A DNA stretch of 64,000 bases. Origin: Burhinus oedicnemus. Taxonomy: Eukaryota; Chordata; Aves; Charadriiformes; Burhinidae. A program made the position numbers and the translations under genes. Below, piece after piece: positions 34,622-46,059 of this stretch. Position 1 is the stretch's first letter. Each line of letters opens with the position of its first letter. Under the pieces are notes generated by a model. It had not been told where the DNA came from. It was given only the letters and a program-made list of their open reading frames with translations, and searched no databases. The stretch is taken from the NCBI GenBank assembly GCA_008921705.1, contig VFFE01007486.1:2598491-2662490 (forward strand), given 5' to 3'.

Positions 34622-34732
34622 GTAATCTCAAATATTTTGGAAGCTTTCAGTGACATCTGTGTCACACAACACAATAATGTTGTGTTGAGATTACAACAAT
34701 ATTTGAGATTACAACAATAATGTTGTGTGACA
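34622..34732. repeat. interlocked inverted and direct repeats
   Basis: Two perfect inverted pairs overlap. One is GTAATCTCAAATATT (34622-34636) with AATATTTGAGATTAC (34698-34712). The other is TGTCACACAACA (34660-34671) with TGTTGTGTGACA (34721-34732). Within it GAGATTACAACAAT and AATAATGTTGTGT each occur twice in direct orientation. The arms interlock (left-left-right-right), so both cannot form simple nested hairpins. Confidence 0.85.
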
Positions 34733-37700
34733 TGGCTTAAGGTATACAAATAGGCTTGTCTTCAAAAGTAAGAAAAAATGAGAAGGAAACAGAAGTTTTG
34801 GAATTACTTTTTAGTAACCTATTCTCAGTTAAAATCTAGCTATCCATGGATGAAATCATGCCAGCACTTTCAAAGGCTTATGTTTCATCTTTTATCATTT
34901 TTTATGTCTTTTTTTCTCATTTTGGATGGAAACTAAGGAAATATCCAAGTTTTTCTCTGAGAAAAATTATAATCATTTTCAAAACTTCATATCTAGCTTT
35001 ATCTGATTACATATTCAACAATATTCTTGTTCTCTTGTCAACATTACTGGGTTTATTTCTACCAATACATCACAACTATGTACTAAAAAGCATAAACTGT
35101 ACATTGGAGTCTATGCATTCTGTAGACACCAGCATTCTTTATTTTGCAGGGTTGTTTTTTCTTGTTTGGTTGTTTTTTTTCTTTTTCTTTTCTGTGAGAC
35201 TGGGATAAAGAATGAACAATTTAGTTTACAATCTAATTTTGAGGGAAATGAGAAGTGATGAAATGTCATGAAAAGAAAAAAAATCCTGAAATAAAGCAGA
35301 ACTATTTCACAACACACATGAAATAACTCCTTCTCTGGAGCTCGTAAACAGCACTAATGTCCATTGCCTATTACTCACTTATTTGCAAATAACTGACATT
35401 ATGCCTGTGCTTAAAGTCAAGCACGTCACTATTACAGCAGTGTGGGCACCTGTTGCTCTTTTGCCCGTAATTCCTATGCTATGCGTCCTTGTAAAAGGGA
35501 TGCCGATTCTTTTGTCTGCCACACATCAGCAAAACATTGCCAGATGTTGGGAGAGAAGTTTGCTAGGCAGAAACATCAAGGGCCACCCAATCCACACTGA
35601 AAGTAAGGGTACAACTGTCAAAAGAGAAAGGGCGAGAGCTGGCTCATGTCCCCTGCCCTGTGATCTTTTCCTGCAGCACAGCTAGTGACTTTCCAGGCAG
35701 TGGGGAAGACAGGGCAGCTGGGGTTCAAGTGTGCTCAAAGGATAATGCAAATATTGCCAGTGCAGGGAAAACTTTGCTGAAGCTGACTCTTCTCCAGGCA
35801 GATTGCTCAGCCCTGTCAAGAGTCAGCTGAAGAGTATGCAACAAAACTCTATAACGAGATCTCTCTGCATTGCAGCAAGTATGACAGAAATCCGTAATAC
35901 TCTTAAATGCAGTCACACCTTTATAAAAAATAATGGCATCAGACAGCAATATCCAACTCTTCATGAGCACAGTTCAATGTCTATATCACATAATTGCAAT
36001 TGCAGATAGCATATATAACAAAAAGGGAAAGCATGGCTTTTTATACATTGAGGTTGTACATACATACTGAGCAATTTTGTTCTGGTTACCTGGATTTCCA
36101 AGGTGTCAACGCTAGCCTCAGAAATCATAATCCTCAGTAATGGGGAAGGGAAGGAAACACTTACTGTGCTTTTGAAGCAGGTCTTGTTAGAAAGCTTTTT
36201 GCCTTTGAAATATCTCTAAATAGATCTCTCTCTTCATTTTCATCTTATTTGGTATCTAAAAATGTACATGTGGTTTATTCCACAGATAATTATTCCAAAG
36301 TTCTGTTCTTCTCAAATCAGTAGTAATACTTTTATTTACTTCATTAAAGTAATGATTTTACCCTCAAAAAATATAATCATTCTACATTTCCCCAACCCAA
36401 TTTGTGGAAAGAATTTCTAAGGTTGTTTCTTTTTCCCCAGTAATTATTTTAGCAATGGTTTCATAATAAGCATGCTTTCATAACTGCAAGACAATACATA
36501 ACTGCATTAGTCTTTAATACAGAATTCATTTTCTGCCCACTGGAAATTGGGAGACTGCCATACAAGATATCCAAAACTTGTAGTCTCTGTGTTTTGGGGT
36601 AAGGGGTTTTTTTTTGCATAAGTCTGTTCTATTTTTTAGAACATAAAAAATAGAGACTATGTATGTATCAGACGAGTTGGAAGTACTTGTGTTTTTTGGC
36701 GGTTTTTATTTATTTTTTATTTATTGAGTAAACACATATAAAATTTTCTGTTTAAAAATGCTACGAGTGGAAAACAGAAAATTTGGCCATTTTTTGTGTG
36801 TCATGACTTGATTTTGTAATTGCCTTTTAAGAAGTATATGTAACGCAAGACTCATCTTTCCTTTGAGATATTTAGTTTATGGAATACAAATTTATAAGGT
36901 ATTTTGTTATAAAGCAAATTTCTGTCAATAAGACTTCTGCTTAAAAATAGTAATAACAACTCCTTGTGTCTCAAATTGATTTTTCTGATGAGAACCTTGA
37001 AGAAAGTTGTTATCATTTTTTAATCCATCAGGCAGTCACTACATGAGAATAAAACATTCAATTTTAGTCTATTTTATGTCTCTTTTTCATAGCACTATGG
37101 TTTGTTCATTCCCCAGCAAAGAACAATCAGTCGATCAAAATTTATTAGGTAGTGTTGACCTATCTGGATCCAGTTAGAAACTGTGGTCTCTTATGCTGGC
37201 CATTTAGGGAAATTTTGTGTGTAGCTGACCAGAAATACTATCACATTTGAGAATTTGCATCTACTTTAGTGTTCCCCTAAATTTAAGGGCTTTAAGAATA
37301 AGTTTTGGACTTCCTGTCTTGCTATTAAAGGAGAATGAGGGTCCTGTTTAATTTATTAAAGAAGATGGACTACTTGCTTTATTATTAGACCAGTAGTATT
37401 TTATATAAAAGCCAAGGAAGGATGTTCATTTATAAGGCAACTTTTCCCAGAATTTAAATTGGTGGTAACAGATAATGGACAGTTAAAATGTGGTGTTAGT
37501 CACCACTTAACATCATGAGCTGTGGCTGAAGCAGGTGAACACCTCTGAGTGCACTGTTAAACGATCATTGGAGTAGATGATGCAAGAAACACATACTCCG
37601 GTTGAACTCTACAGATATCAAGATACATCTGAGTTTTACATTTAGTTTAAAATAATAAAGCAATCCTACAAGTGGATGATTAACAAATAATTTGGTTTGA

Positions 37701-39649
37701 CTCCGTGTTTTACTAATGAAAAACAGGAAAAACTGAAAAATATTTGGCCTATCCATCAGGGAACTGAATAATCCTTATATTTTCCTTGACTCCTATTGAC
37801 TAATCTAGGATGATTTAAAATCTGCTCTGTTTTCAGACTAAGCTTAGTTTTGTCCTTAGAAATAACTGAGAACTAGTAAATAGCTCTTCACAAGGAGACT
37901 AAATAGATAAACTGTATTAATAGTATGTAGTAGACACGTTTACCATCTTGTAATTAGAGATTCCTAGCTGAAAACACTATTAAACATTGTCACTAATAGA
38001 AACATTCTACCTATGAGTCTGATAAGGACTATATCTGGCTCTCCCACCCATCAGATGGTACCGGAAATGCTTACCAGAAGATGCAGAATTTAACTTCCTA
38101 GATATTCTGTTCAACAGTTCAATAAAGTCCTTAAAATGTGATTAAAAGTGTATCAAAACCACTATGGTTAGCTGTGTTCCTCTAACCTCTTTAATTAATT
38201 AACTAACATTAGGAGTAGAGAATGAGATAGTACAAGGCAGCATGTCTTGCACTTATTTGCAACTATTATTGTCCAAATCAACAGTGTGAAAGTCATTATG
38301 CTTTGGCAAATTTGTTACTAGAACTTCCCGGCCAGCCTTTGTGTTAAATCCCAGTGAAATCAGTGGGAGAGTCCTTAAAGCTGCATGTTTTCCAAAATTT
38401 CCCATGGAGAATAGCTCCCTCCACTAGGCAGAGCTGTCATGTTATATTGACTCAGTACAAATATTTCTGAAATAGAATGGTATCTACTGAAACGGCCCTA
38501 ATTTTTAGAAATAAATTATCTAATCTGGTCTTAATCTGATGTATGATTTATTAAATACCTTGTTAGGTGACTCTGTGGATTAGTGTGAACTCATGTATCT
38601 TATAAAAACTGCCTTTTATGCTCTTGCAGTGCTGTTTTTTCTTTCTTAAAAAAAATGGGGAAAAAAGCTATCATGCAAGTGAAGTCCTCAAAAATATTTC
38701 TGGAAGTAATTACAACTTTGCATGTTGTTCTTCAGATACAAACAGGAAAATTTTCAGCTCATAATGATCTTTAAATCACATGATAGACACCTCAACTGAG
38801 GACTGAGTTTTGTCCTCAAAAAATAATTATATTAAAAATTATCTATTGAAGTTAGGAAAGAATAGGAAAGATAAAAGAACAATTCTTTTTATTCTAAAAT
38901 AGCCCCTCAAATGAACACAGGCACACTGATTACTTCTGAAAAAATTTGCTAAAATCAGAATACCTTGAAGTTTTGACTGTCATAAGTGTCCACAGATCTT
39001 CAGTTGGAGTTCTGCATTTCCAAGGTTTGCATCTTTCTTTTATTATTAAAGATCTATCGTCCAATTAAAGTTTATCAATATTTGGAATAAAGGAGCATGG
39101 AAGAATCTCCCATTGAACAGTCTTGCACCTCTAACTTCTTTCTGTTCTTTGTATCCCTTACTCACCCATAAGCACATGTAGAGCTCCTTCTTGTAACATA
39201 TTAGCTGCTAAATCTGACACCATCATTGTCATTACCTTAAAAAAATGTTTCTTTATAAAAAATCTGGTCTCACAACTGTGAGATCTGTATAAAGGTCATC
39301 TGCATGCAAATGAGCCAGGTTACTATATGAAGCCTGATTTTTGTTAACATTATTCAAAACAAAAATCTTTTTTCCTTTAGGTAGATAAATGCACATATTG
39401 TAAATGTGTAATACTGTACAATGCAGTACTAAGTATAAAAGGAAGAACTAATGACTGTAACTGTTTGGAGGTATGTGGTAGCGAAGGTAGACTTTCTCCT
39501 GCAATATAAGCAAAACGAAGCTATTCCCATTGTGCAGTAGCTGCATATTTCAATGTATATTCACATTTCCTTTAAATGGCCTAATGTGATCACTTTGCAT
39601 GCCAGCAGTGGCCTCTGTTTTGGTGTCATAGTGGATACCTTTGTTGTCA
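34733..39649. other. AT-rich stretch without supported genes
   Basis: No gene is recognised. It includes a hairpin at 36628-36654 and a TTTA-type stretch near 36704-36725. Two short strings resemble fragments of the palindromic element discussed under 58.8 kb (35402-35430 and 38349-38375). The 120-codon frame at 34846-35208 is a hydrophobic translation of T-rich DNA ending in a poly-T run. Confidence 0.4.
36628..36654. repeat. perfect 10-bp inverted repeat
   Basis: TCTATTTTTT and AAAAAATAGA flank a 7-base loop. AGTC/GACT outside extends the stem after a 3-base bulge. Confidence 0.8.
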
Positions 39650-39938
39650 TGTAATAATGGAGGAATACTGGCCTCTCAGGAAGAAGCAGTAAGGAGGCTT
39701 GAGCAATGCCTCCATCCCCTGCTCCCGTCTGAGGTCCGCACAGAGGAGCTCAACTTGCAGCAGGGCTCAAGTCGATGCCTCGCACCAGCATAGGAAGGTC
39801 CAGCCTGGCAGTCTGCAATCTGGTGGTTCCTGGAGTAGGTGCAACGCCCAGGGACAGCACCCACATAATCTGAACATCTGGGAAAAATATCACAATATAT
39901 AAACACAAACGCTCAATAAAAATGTGAACTGGGTTCCA
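39650..39938 (+). mobile_element. possible solo LTR or other GC-richer insertion
   Basis: A roughly 210-base GC-rich block with several CpGs begins after TGTAATAATGGAGGAATACT. It is followed by an AT-rich end carrying ATATATAAACAC and AATAAA (39915-39920), then GGGTTCCA. The TG...CA ends, about 290-base size and late AATAAA are compatible with a short LTR. There is no target-site duplication that I can see, and the promoter-like TATA is unusually close to the poly(A) signal. It could instead be a processed transcript fragment or a DNA transposon remnant. No family is recognised. Confidence 0.35.
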
Positions 39939-42008
39939 AAAAGTTTGACTGTTTGTTTGGTTTAAGCTAGTAAGTTTTTGTCCCTGCTTATATTTTGTAT
40001 AATATCTTTTTAGTATGAGGCATCACAGGAAGTTTGACCAGATATTTTTTTTACTCGAGACTACAGCCCTCTGCCTGCACCAGCTAGACCAAGCAAAGTC
40101 AGAAGTTTAACAATTTTATGATTCCTATCCTAACCAGATGAGTCTTTTGAACTTCATTCTTGAAGACTAGCTAAAGAAAACCTAGGAAGAAGAAGAAAGA
40201 TGATCAAAAGTAAGCAGGACGCCTAAAAAATGTGTTTCTTATTTCTTAAAGCCAGCAGGACTGATCATTTTCACACAATGAGGCCTCAGTTCCAAGTGCA
40301 GCGATACTTTTTAAAGCCAAGATTCAATGTTAGTGGATGAAACACACCATACTCAGCTCACTCTTGAGTCAGCTGCAGTTGTGAATAAAGTTACTGATAG
40401 AGGATCCACAGCCTATTTTCCAGCTTGTTATTTGTTGGTGAATATCCTAAAACACTTGTAAAGTTGTTGATTCTTTCAGGGTTTTTTTCAGTCTATGATA
40501 AATATTTTTGCTAACAGCATGACTCGCACTTTCTGTAGCCTACAAAATTTCTGGCCTCAGACACGTCTCGTGGCAGCAGGGTCCAAGGAAGCTATGCACT
40601 AAGAATATAAAAACCCTTCCTAATTAGTTATAAAAGTGTTGCATTGCAATTGGATCCTAGCTATTTCTTGCAATAAGAAGGACAGTAAATACCAGGATCA
40701 GATTTTCAATCGGAAGACAACATATTATTTTATATACTTCTCCTGTGGCTGTCCTTATATATATCCCCTCTTAAGTAAATTGTATCAGTAACCCCCTAAC
40801 TGATGTGAAAATTGCTAACTCTTGACAAAACTGCTGTATTTTGTATGTATGAACAGATATGAGTTTATGAAGAAAGTAATATATAGATAATATGGCAGCT
40901 CAGCTCCAAAATCCACTGGCACTAAATGGTTTTATACCAGTGGTGAATCTTTCTTGGGACAAGACACTAGACAGGGTGAAAGAATATATATTGCTGTGCT
41001 CTCCCCCAGTTGCAAATTAATTTTAAGAAATAGTTAGTGAAGGTTCATAAACCAAAAGAAAAATAACTTTGGAAAAGAAAGAAAAAAAAGTTTCTGCTTT
41101 GTTTTGTTTTATATGTATGGTGGAATTGCTGAAACTTCTAAAAGATCCTGAAATAACCATGAAAGAATGTGTCAGAGTTCTTCTGGCAACGGCTCAGAAA
41201 TGTGAAACTATTGTCATCTTGACATTCGCCTCTGATAAACATGCTATGCACATTAAATCAAAATCAGTATAAAAGTGTGCCATGTGACAGGATAGCCTTT
41301 GCCAAGTGGGCTGACCTGTAATGAAAAAGTCAATCCTCTTCCCCCTTTTTTTTTAACCGAAAAAAATATAGCAGCAATAATATGGGTAAAAGGCTCAATA
41401 AAATCTGTCAGAATTGATTTCTAGTGACACATAATGTCTGGCAATCTAAAGCTTTATTTTGCCAACTGTTTAATCTGTACTACAAGTAAAAGCGTTCCAT
41501 ATGCATAACTTCCCATTTCAGTGATGATCCTGTTTAAAGATTTGTTCCAGCAGCATTTATTTAATGACCTTTATAAAGAATTTTCTCATTCTTCTGTGGG
41601 TTATATTTAAACTAGGGAATAATAAAAATAAAGTGCACAATGGGAGAAAAAAAATCTCCATTCCCCATTACTTTTTTTCAAAAATATAATTACTTCTTAG
41701 GCAGCATTAATGAGGAAGCCTGGGGATATACGCATTCCAATGTTAGAAAAAATAATAAACCAATGGTCATTATTTACACCCTTACAGTGTCAAATTGTAC
41801 TTTTTTGTCACATAATACCTGTGAAGAAATCTCACACACACTGCAATATCCACAGCTATGGCTCCCTTATTCTATTGATTTAAATATCCTTTTGCTTCTC
41901 CCTCCTCAACAGGAAGTATGAGGTCATTGTTATAGCTCAAACACATGCCTTGATAGAGCACTATTCAAACCAGATATACACCATACTTTATATCATATTT
42001 TGAATTAT

Positions 42009-42215
42009 TTATCTGTCATGGGAAATAACAGGAGAGGAAGGAGTTAGCTGGGTGCTTGAAATGAATGCGGCAAAAGCATTAACGTGCGGGTCCAGCTGCA
42101 CAAAATCAGATGTCGAGTCCTGGTACAAAGGGTCAGAGTCAGCGATGGCGGTAGAGCTCTTGGTAATACCAGGAGAGCAAAGAGGCTCATAAATCCAGCG
42201 AAAGGCTATCACATC
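42009..42215 (-). CDS. CpG-rich candidate terminal exon or LTR fragment
   Basis: On the minus strand, a pyrimidine-containing stretch ending CCTAGTTTATAG (AG pairing with 42216-42217) precedes 207 bases open in phase 0. They encode 68 residues and end in a TAA stop at 42009. The peptide has varied composition (for example ITKSSTAIADSDPLYQ and DFVQLDPHVNAFAAFI). Seven CpGs fall in the central 140 bases, against a CpG-poor background. Minus-strand AATAAA motifs occur about 450 and 550 bases downstream (near 41558 and 41455). No family is recognised. Because it is CpG-rich and ends TTTCCCATGACA, an LTR fragment in reverse orientation is a real alternative. Confidence 0.28.
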   Translation of the reverse strand, partial: DVIAFRWIYEPLCSPGITKSSTAIADSDPLYQDSTSDFVQLDPHVNAFAAFISSTQLTPSSPVISHDR

Positions 42216-42485
42216 CTATAAACTAGGTATAGGTGAAACAGAGTACTAATTTCCAGTGGGCCAGGGAGGACAGCTGCCTGAAACATACGTTTAAAACTGA
42301 AATGTGCGTGCAACCCTGCCATTCAAAAACTTCCATATATAGTACTGAGGAAAAGGTTAATCAGGAGTGCTGTATAGCTTAAGGAAATGCATAGGGTAGC
42401 TGACTGATTTGATTCATATGTCCCAGTGACAAAATTCTTTCCTGGAGATCCATAATGTCTGGGTTCTTAATTATCTGGTCTTTTT

Positions 42486-42499
42486 TGTGTGTGTGTGTA
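42486..42499 (+). repeat. (GT)7 microsatellite
   Basis: Seven GT units follow a T run. Confidence 0.85.
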
Positions 42500-42660
42500 T
42501 TAAAAAAAATGGCCAATAAAATGTCAGCCAAGAAACACACTGTTCATTCCTTTCAGGTTTATTTTAAACCTATTGCACTTAGGCTCCAGCTAAATCAATT
42601 TTTCATGAATATCTACCCTAGTAGATTACACCTCAAGCCAGTTCAGATCTCCAGAGAATT

Positions 42661-42679
42661 TAAAAAAAAAAAAAAAAAA
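42661..42679 (+). repeat. poly-A run
   Basis: About 19 consecutive A residues. No retroposed sequence is recognised upstream of it. Confidence 0.85.
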
Positions 42680-45600
42680 GAGAGATTTATCAAGTAACAA
42701 GTAACACCTCAGGAAAAAGAAACGGGGTTTTTAATTGCTTTGTGCGCTCCATAATTGAAGGCAGGCACCTTCTTGAGGCACTCACTGCCAGGAGGAGTGT
42801 GACTCCACTTGGCCCTGCCTAATTAATCCTGTGATACAAACCTTCTGGCTTCAATTTTCACATTTCTGTCTCTTTTTAGAGGTGATAATAAAACTAAAAA
42901 TTTACGTTGGTTACTGTATGACTATAACGGTGCCAGCAGAACACAAATAAAACCATATGGATGCAAGGGACCTTGCCTTCCCATCCCTGGCTTCTCTGTT
43001 TCATGAGCTGTACAGGGACACACTTTGTGCTAACAAGAAAAGGTAGAGAAAGATTCAGTAGCAGGAAGGAAGTGCAGGTCAACCGATTCTTGTAATAGTT
43101 TGCTCTGCTCAGATGACTCACTGAAGCATATGTCTTATTTGTTTATTGACAAGATCTCAAAATAGAAGTACACACTCTGGAAGCTCAACTGAGCTGGCTA
43201 CAAATCACAAAACTGCACAACAGCTCTTAATGAAAGACAAATTGTGCAGCTTAGCCTTTAAAAAGCAGTCAAGGCTGTTTGTGCAGATGCCTTCAATCTT
43301 AATAGCTTACATACTGCGACCTGTGCACACTCCTTACCACTGTCTACTGAAAGTAATAGAACATCTTTATTTTCCATAGAATGTAAGGATCCCACTATTA
43401 TCAGTAGTAGTAGTATTATTAACATTATGAAGCAAGGATTTCATTCTTGGGCACTAAGTAATTGTACGTACACACACACAGACACATGTGTGGCAGCTCT
43501 CCAGGACAAATTCTGCTTTCAGTAAAATTGTGTCCATTTTCATTGCTTGATATAAAAAGTGGACCTAGACCTTACCAAATTAAGGTGGGAGGGTTTTATC
43601 TTGTTAAGTGAACTGGAAGAATATTCTTCCAAAATAGCTGCAGCTTTTATTTGGAAGTGGTTGATAATGAGTACATTGCTGGCCACGCTCAATACATCCT
43701 ACTCCCAGGACCCAACAGTACAGTTCTGTACATTCTAATTCCTTTATGCAGTTGAGCACAGTTGGATTGTAGCACAGATTTAATCATTTTCATCAAGACA
43801 TACCAGAAGAAGAGGAGAAAAAAGAAAAATTATCTTCATTTCTCCACGATATTGTTCTTGCTCCCTCACTGTAGCACAGTGGCAAGAAGAGAAGTGAGTG
43901 GAGTGGCACCTTGGTCAGGACAGGGCTCTTTTACCTCATCCTTCATCCCATACTTGCTACAACTCTGATTGTGGCATATTGTTTTATTAGATAAGTCAGT
44001 GTGCCACCTTTCCTTACAGGAGAGATATTGGTAACACATTTGTAAGATGTCACATGTCTGTAGGGGTATTATTTTAAAATAAATAATATATTTTAGGATA
44101 ACAAAATGCTTCAGTTTTGTGATGGTGTGCAAGCTGTTTGCCATGCAAGAGTTGGGAGGCTCAGCGGGGTTTGGAAAATTAGGATAATTTTGCTGCCAGA
44201 CTCTAACAAAATTGCTACCAAGCATATACAAACTAGTTTTTTTCTCACTTCACTTAAATGCATTGGGGCAAAAATTCCCTATGGATGACAAAACACTTTA
44301 CAATTCATCAAGTGCCTTTTCCAAGACAAGGTGATGTGAGATTTTCTCATCTGAATACGTTTAAGAATTTTCCCTTGTCTCTGTAAACCCTGGTTTTGGA
44401 ACTGGCGTTACTATTACAGCTGAAATTTTCACCCACAAACAGAACACTGAGTACAGAAAGCTCAATTCAAACGCCTGTAAGCAAATGTAAGACGAAGAAA
44501 CCTATAGCACAAAGCGTATGTGACACTGCTGAGTGTCTAACATGAGGCTATACAAGAAAGACTAGGTAGGAGAGGTATCAGAAGCAGAAAGAGATGATTG
44601 CCCCAAATTCAGCAACTATGACTGGGCAGGTCTTCCTAGGGAGCAACTGCTGAACTATTCCACCATTATGTTACGGAGAAGAGATAGAGTTTGTTTTGCC
44701 AAATGTTTAAGGAGTGGAGATGAAGAGATGGGTAGACTGTAATTTTCGTGGTGGAGGGGAATCCTGTATCAGTAACAATATGCAAAAAAAGGGGTGAATA
44801 AAACGGAAAAAGTTCTTACCATGTTAATACAGGATGTTCTAGGGGAAAGGTTGATACATATTGATTATCTTATGTATCTTCTACTTTAAGAGAATTCAGA
44901 TGATTTAACCTCTTTTTTAATAAAAACAACTCTGAAGCCACTATGCACTGTTCTATCAATTTTCATGAAGTTTTGTACATAACTGTATGTAGCAGACAGA
45001 CCAGGTCACATGCCTTGAGCTTCCTTTTCCTTTTTTTTTATAAAAAAATAAAAATATCAAAAGTGTTTCTTTTTAACAGACAGTAATTCTGTGTTAAAAT
45101 GTATGTGCCACCCGATTGCCAGATTAGTCCCTGTGAATGGGGCTGCCCTGCAGTGCTCCTTCCTCTCTATCCCGCTGGGAGAGATATGTTGAGCTTTTCA
45201 AGGCACAGACACCACCTGTGATATCTTGTGGTGAAAACCACCTCTCTTTTCACCCCTGTCTTCTTATCCTCATCCCCAGGCCTCAGGACCTCCTTCAGCT
45301 CTGGCATTTATTGCTAGAAACAGAGCTGTCATGATAGTTCCTGCAGGATCTTCAGTCTTGGATTCAGACTATTTAAGCAGCTCCAATAAAATTCCATTTT
45401 TATTTCTAATTTACAGCAGCATGTGCAGGAAACAGAGGACAGTTGGCCCTTTGCTCAGTTCTTGAGATGGCAGGACTAGGCCAATACACAGCCTCTTGAA
45501 TGGAGACTGCTTCTCAGTCTCCAAGGCTGCCTTCCACAACCTTCTCGAGAATGATGCACATTCTTCATAGGCAGTGTCCCACAAATAATTGTACAGAGAA

Positions 45601-46031
45601 GTGGGTTAAGTCTGATGTTCTTTTTCACTGTAATGTCTGATGTCCAACATTTTGTCTAAACCACTCTTTTGATGGACAACTTGGGGATTTTTTTGAAGGC
45701 AAAAATTGTGTCCTTCAACATCCACCTCCCTTGAGGAATTGTACTCTTTCTAGCCAAAATATGTCTGTTTTCAATTTTTTTTTAGAAGTCGACATTTTTC
45801 ACTGGAAAAAATAATAATTTTCCAACCAATTCCTTTTCCAGGCTCTCTAGTTAGATAGGCATGTGAGATTTTATCTGGCCCTGGTCAATAGCAGATTTGT
45901 TACCACAAGTCTATGGGATAAATTTTCAGCCTTCAAGAAGCATAACAGCTAAGTCGTCTCTTAGCTCTCAGTAAGTCCTGCTGTGGGTAGACCCCATAGC
46001 ATCACACTAGGGGTTAAAGAGAAGAAAGTGG

Positions 46032-46059
46032 TGGCTTCCCAGCCACTGCTGGGAAGCCA
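46032..46059. repeat. perfect 11-bp GC-rich hairpin
   Basis: TGGCTTCCCAG and CTGGGAAGCCA flank the 6-base loop CCACTG. The stem has no mismatch and is unusually GC-rich for the region. Confidence 0.85.

Larger units (their letters stand above)
39939..46031. other. mostly unique sequence, no confident gene
   Basis: It contains the candidate minus-strand exon or LTR piece at 42009-42215. Simple repeats are a (GT)7 run at 42486-42499, 19 A residues at 42661-42679, and a CA-type alternating tract near 43468-43486. Long frames at 43866-44231 (minus) and 41640-41921 (plus) have no recognised domain or supporting signals. Confidence 0.4.

Noticed and set aside
34846..35208. 120-codon hydrophobic plus-strand frame
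   Set aside because: The hydrophobicity comes from T-rich DNA and the frame ends in a poly-T run. There is no charge pattern or topology of a real membrane protein.
43866..44231. 121-codon minus-strand open frame
   Set aside because: It has no recognised domain and no clear acceptor or donor at sensible places; the composition is not distinct from its surroundings.
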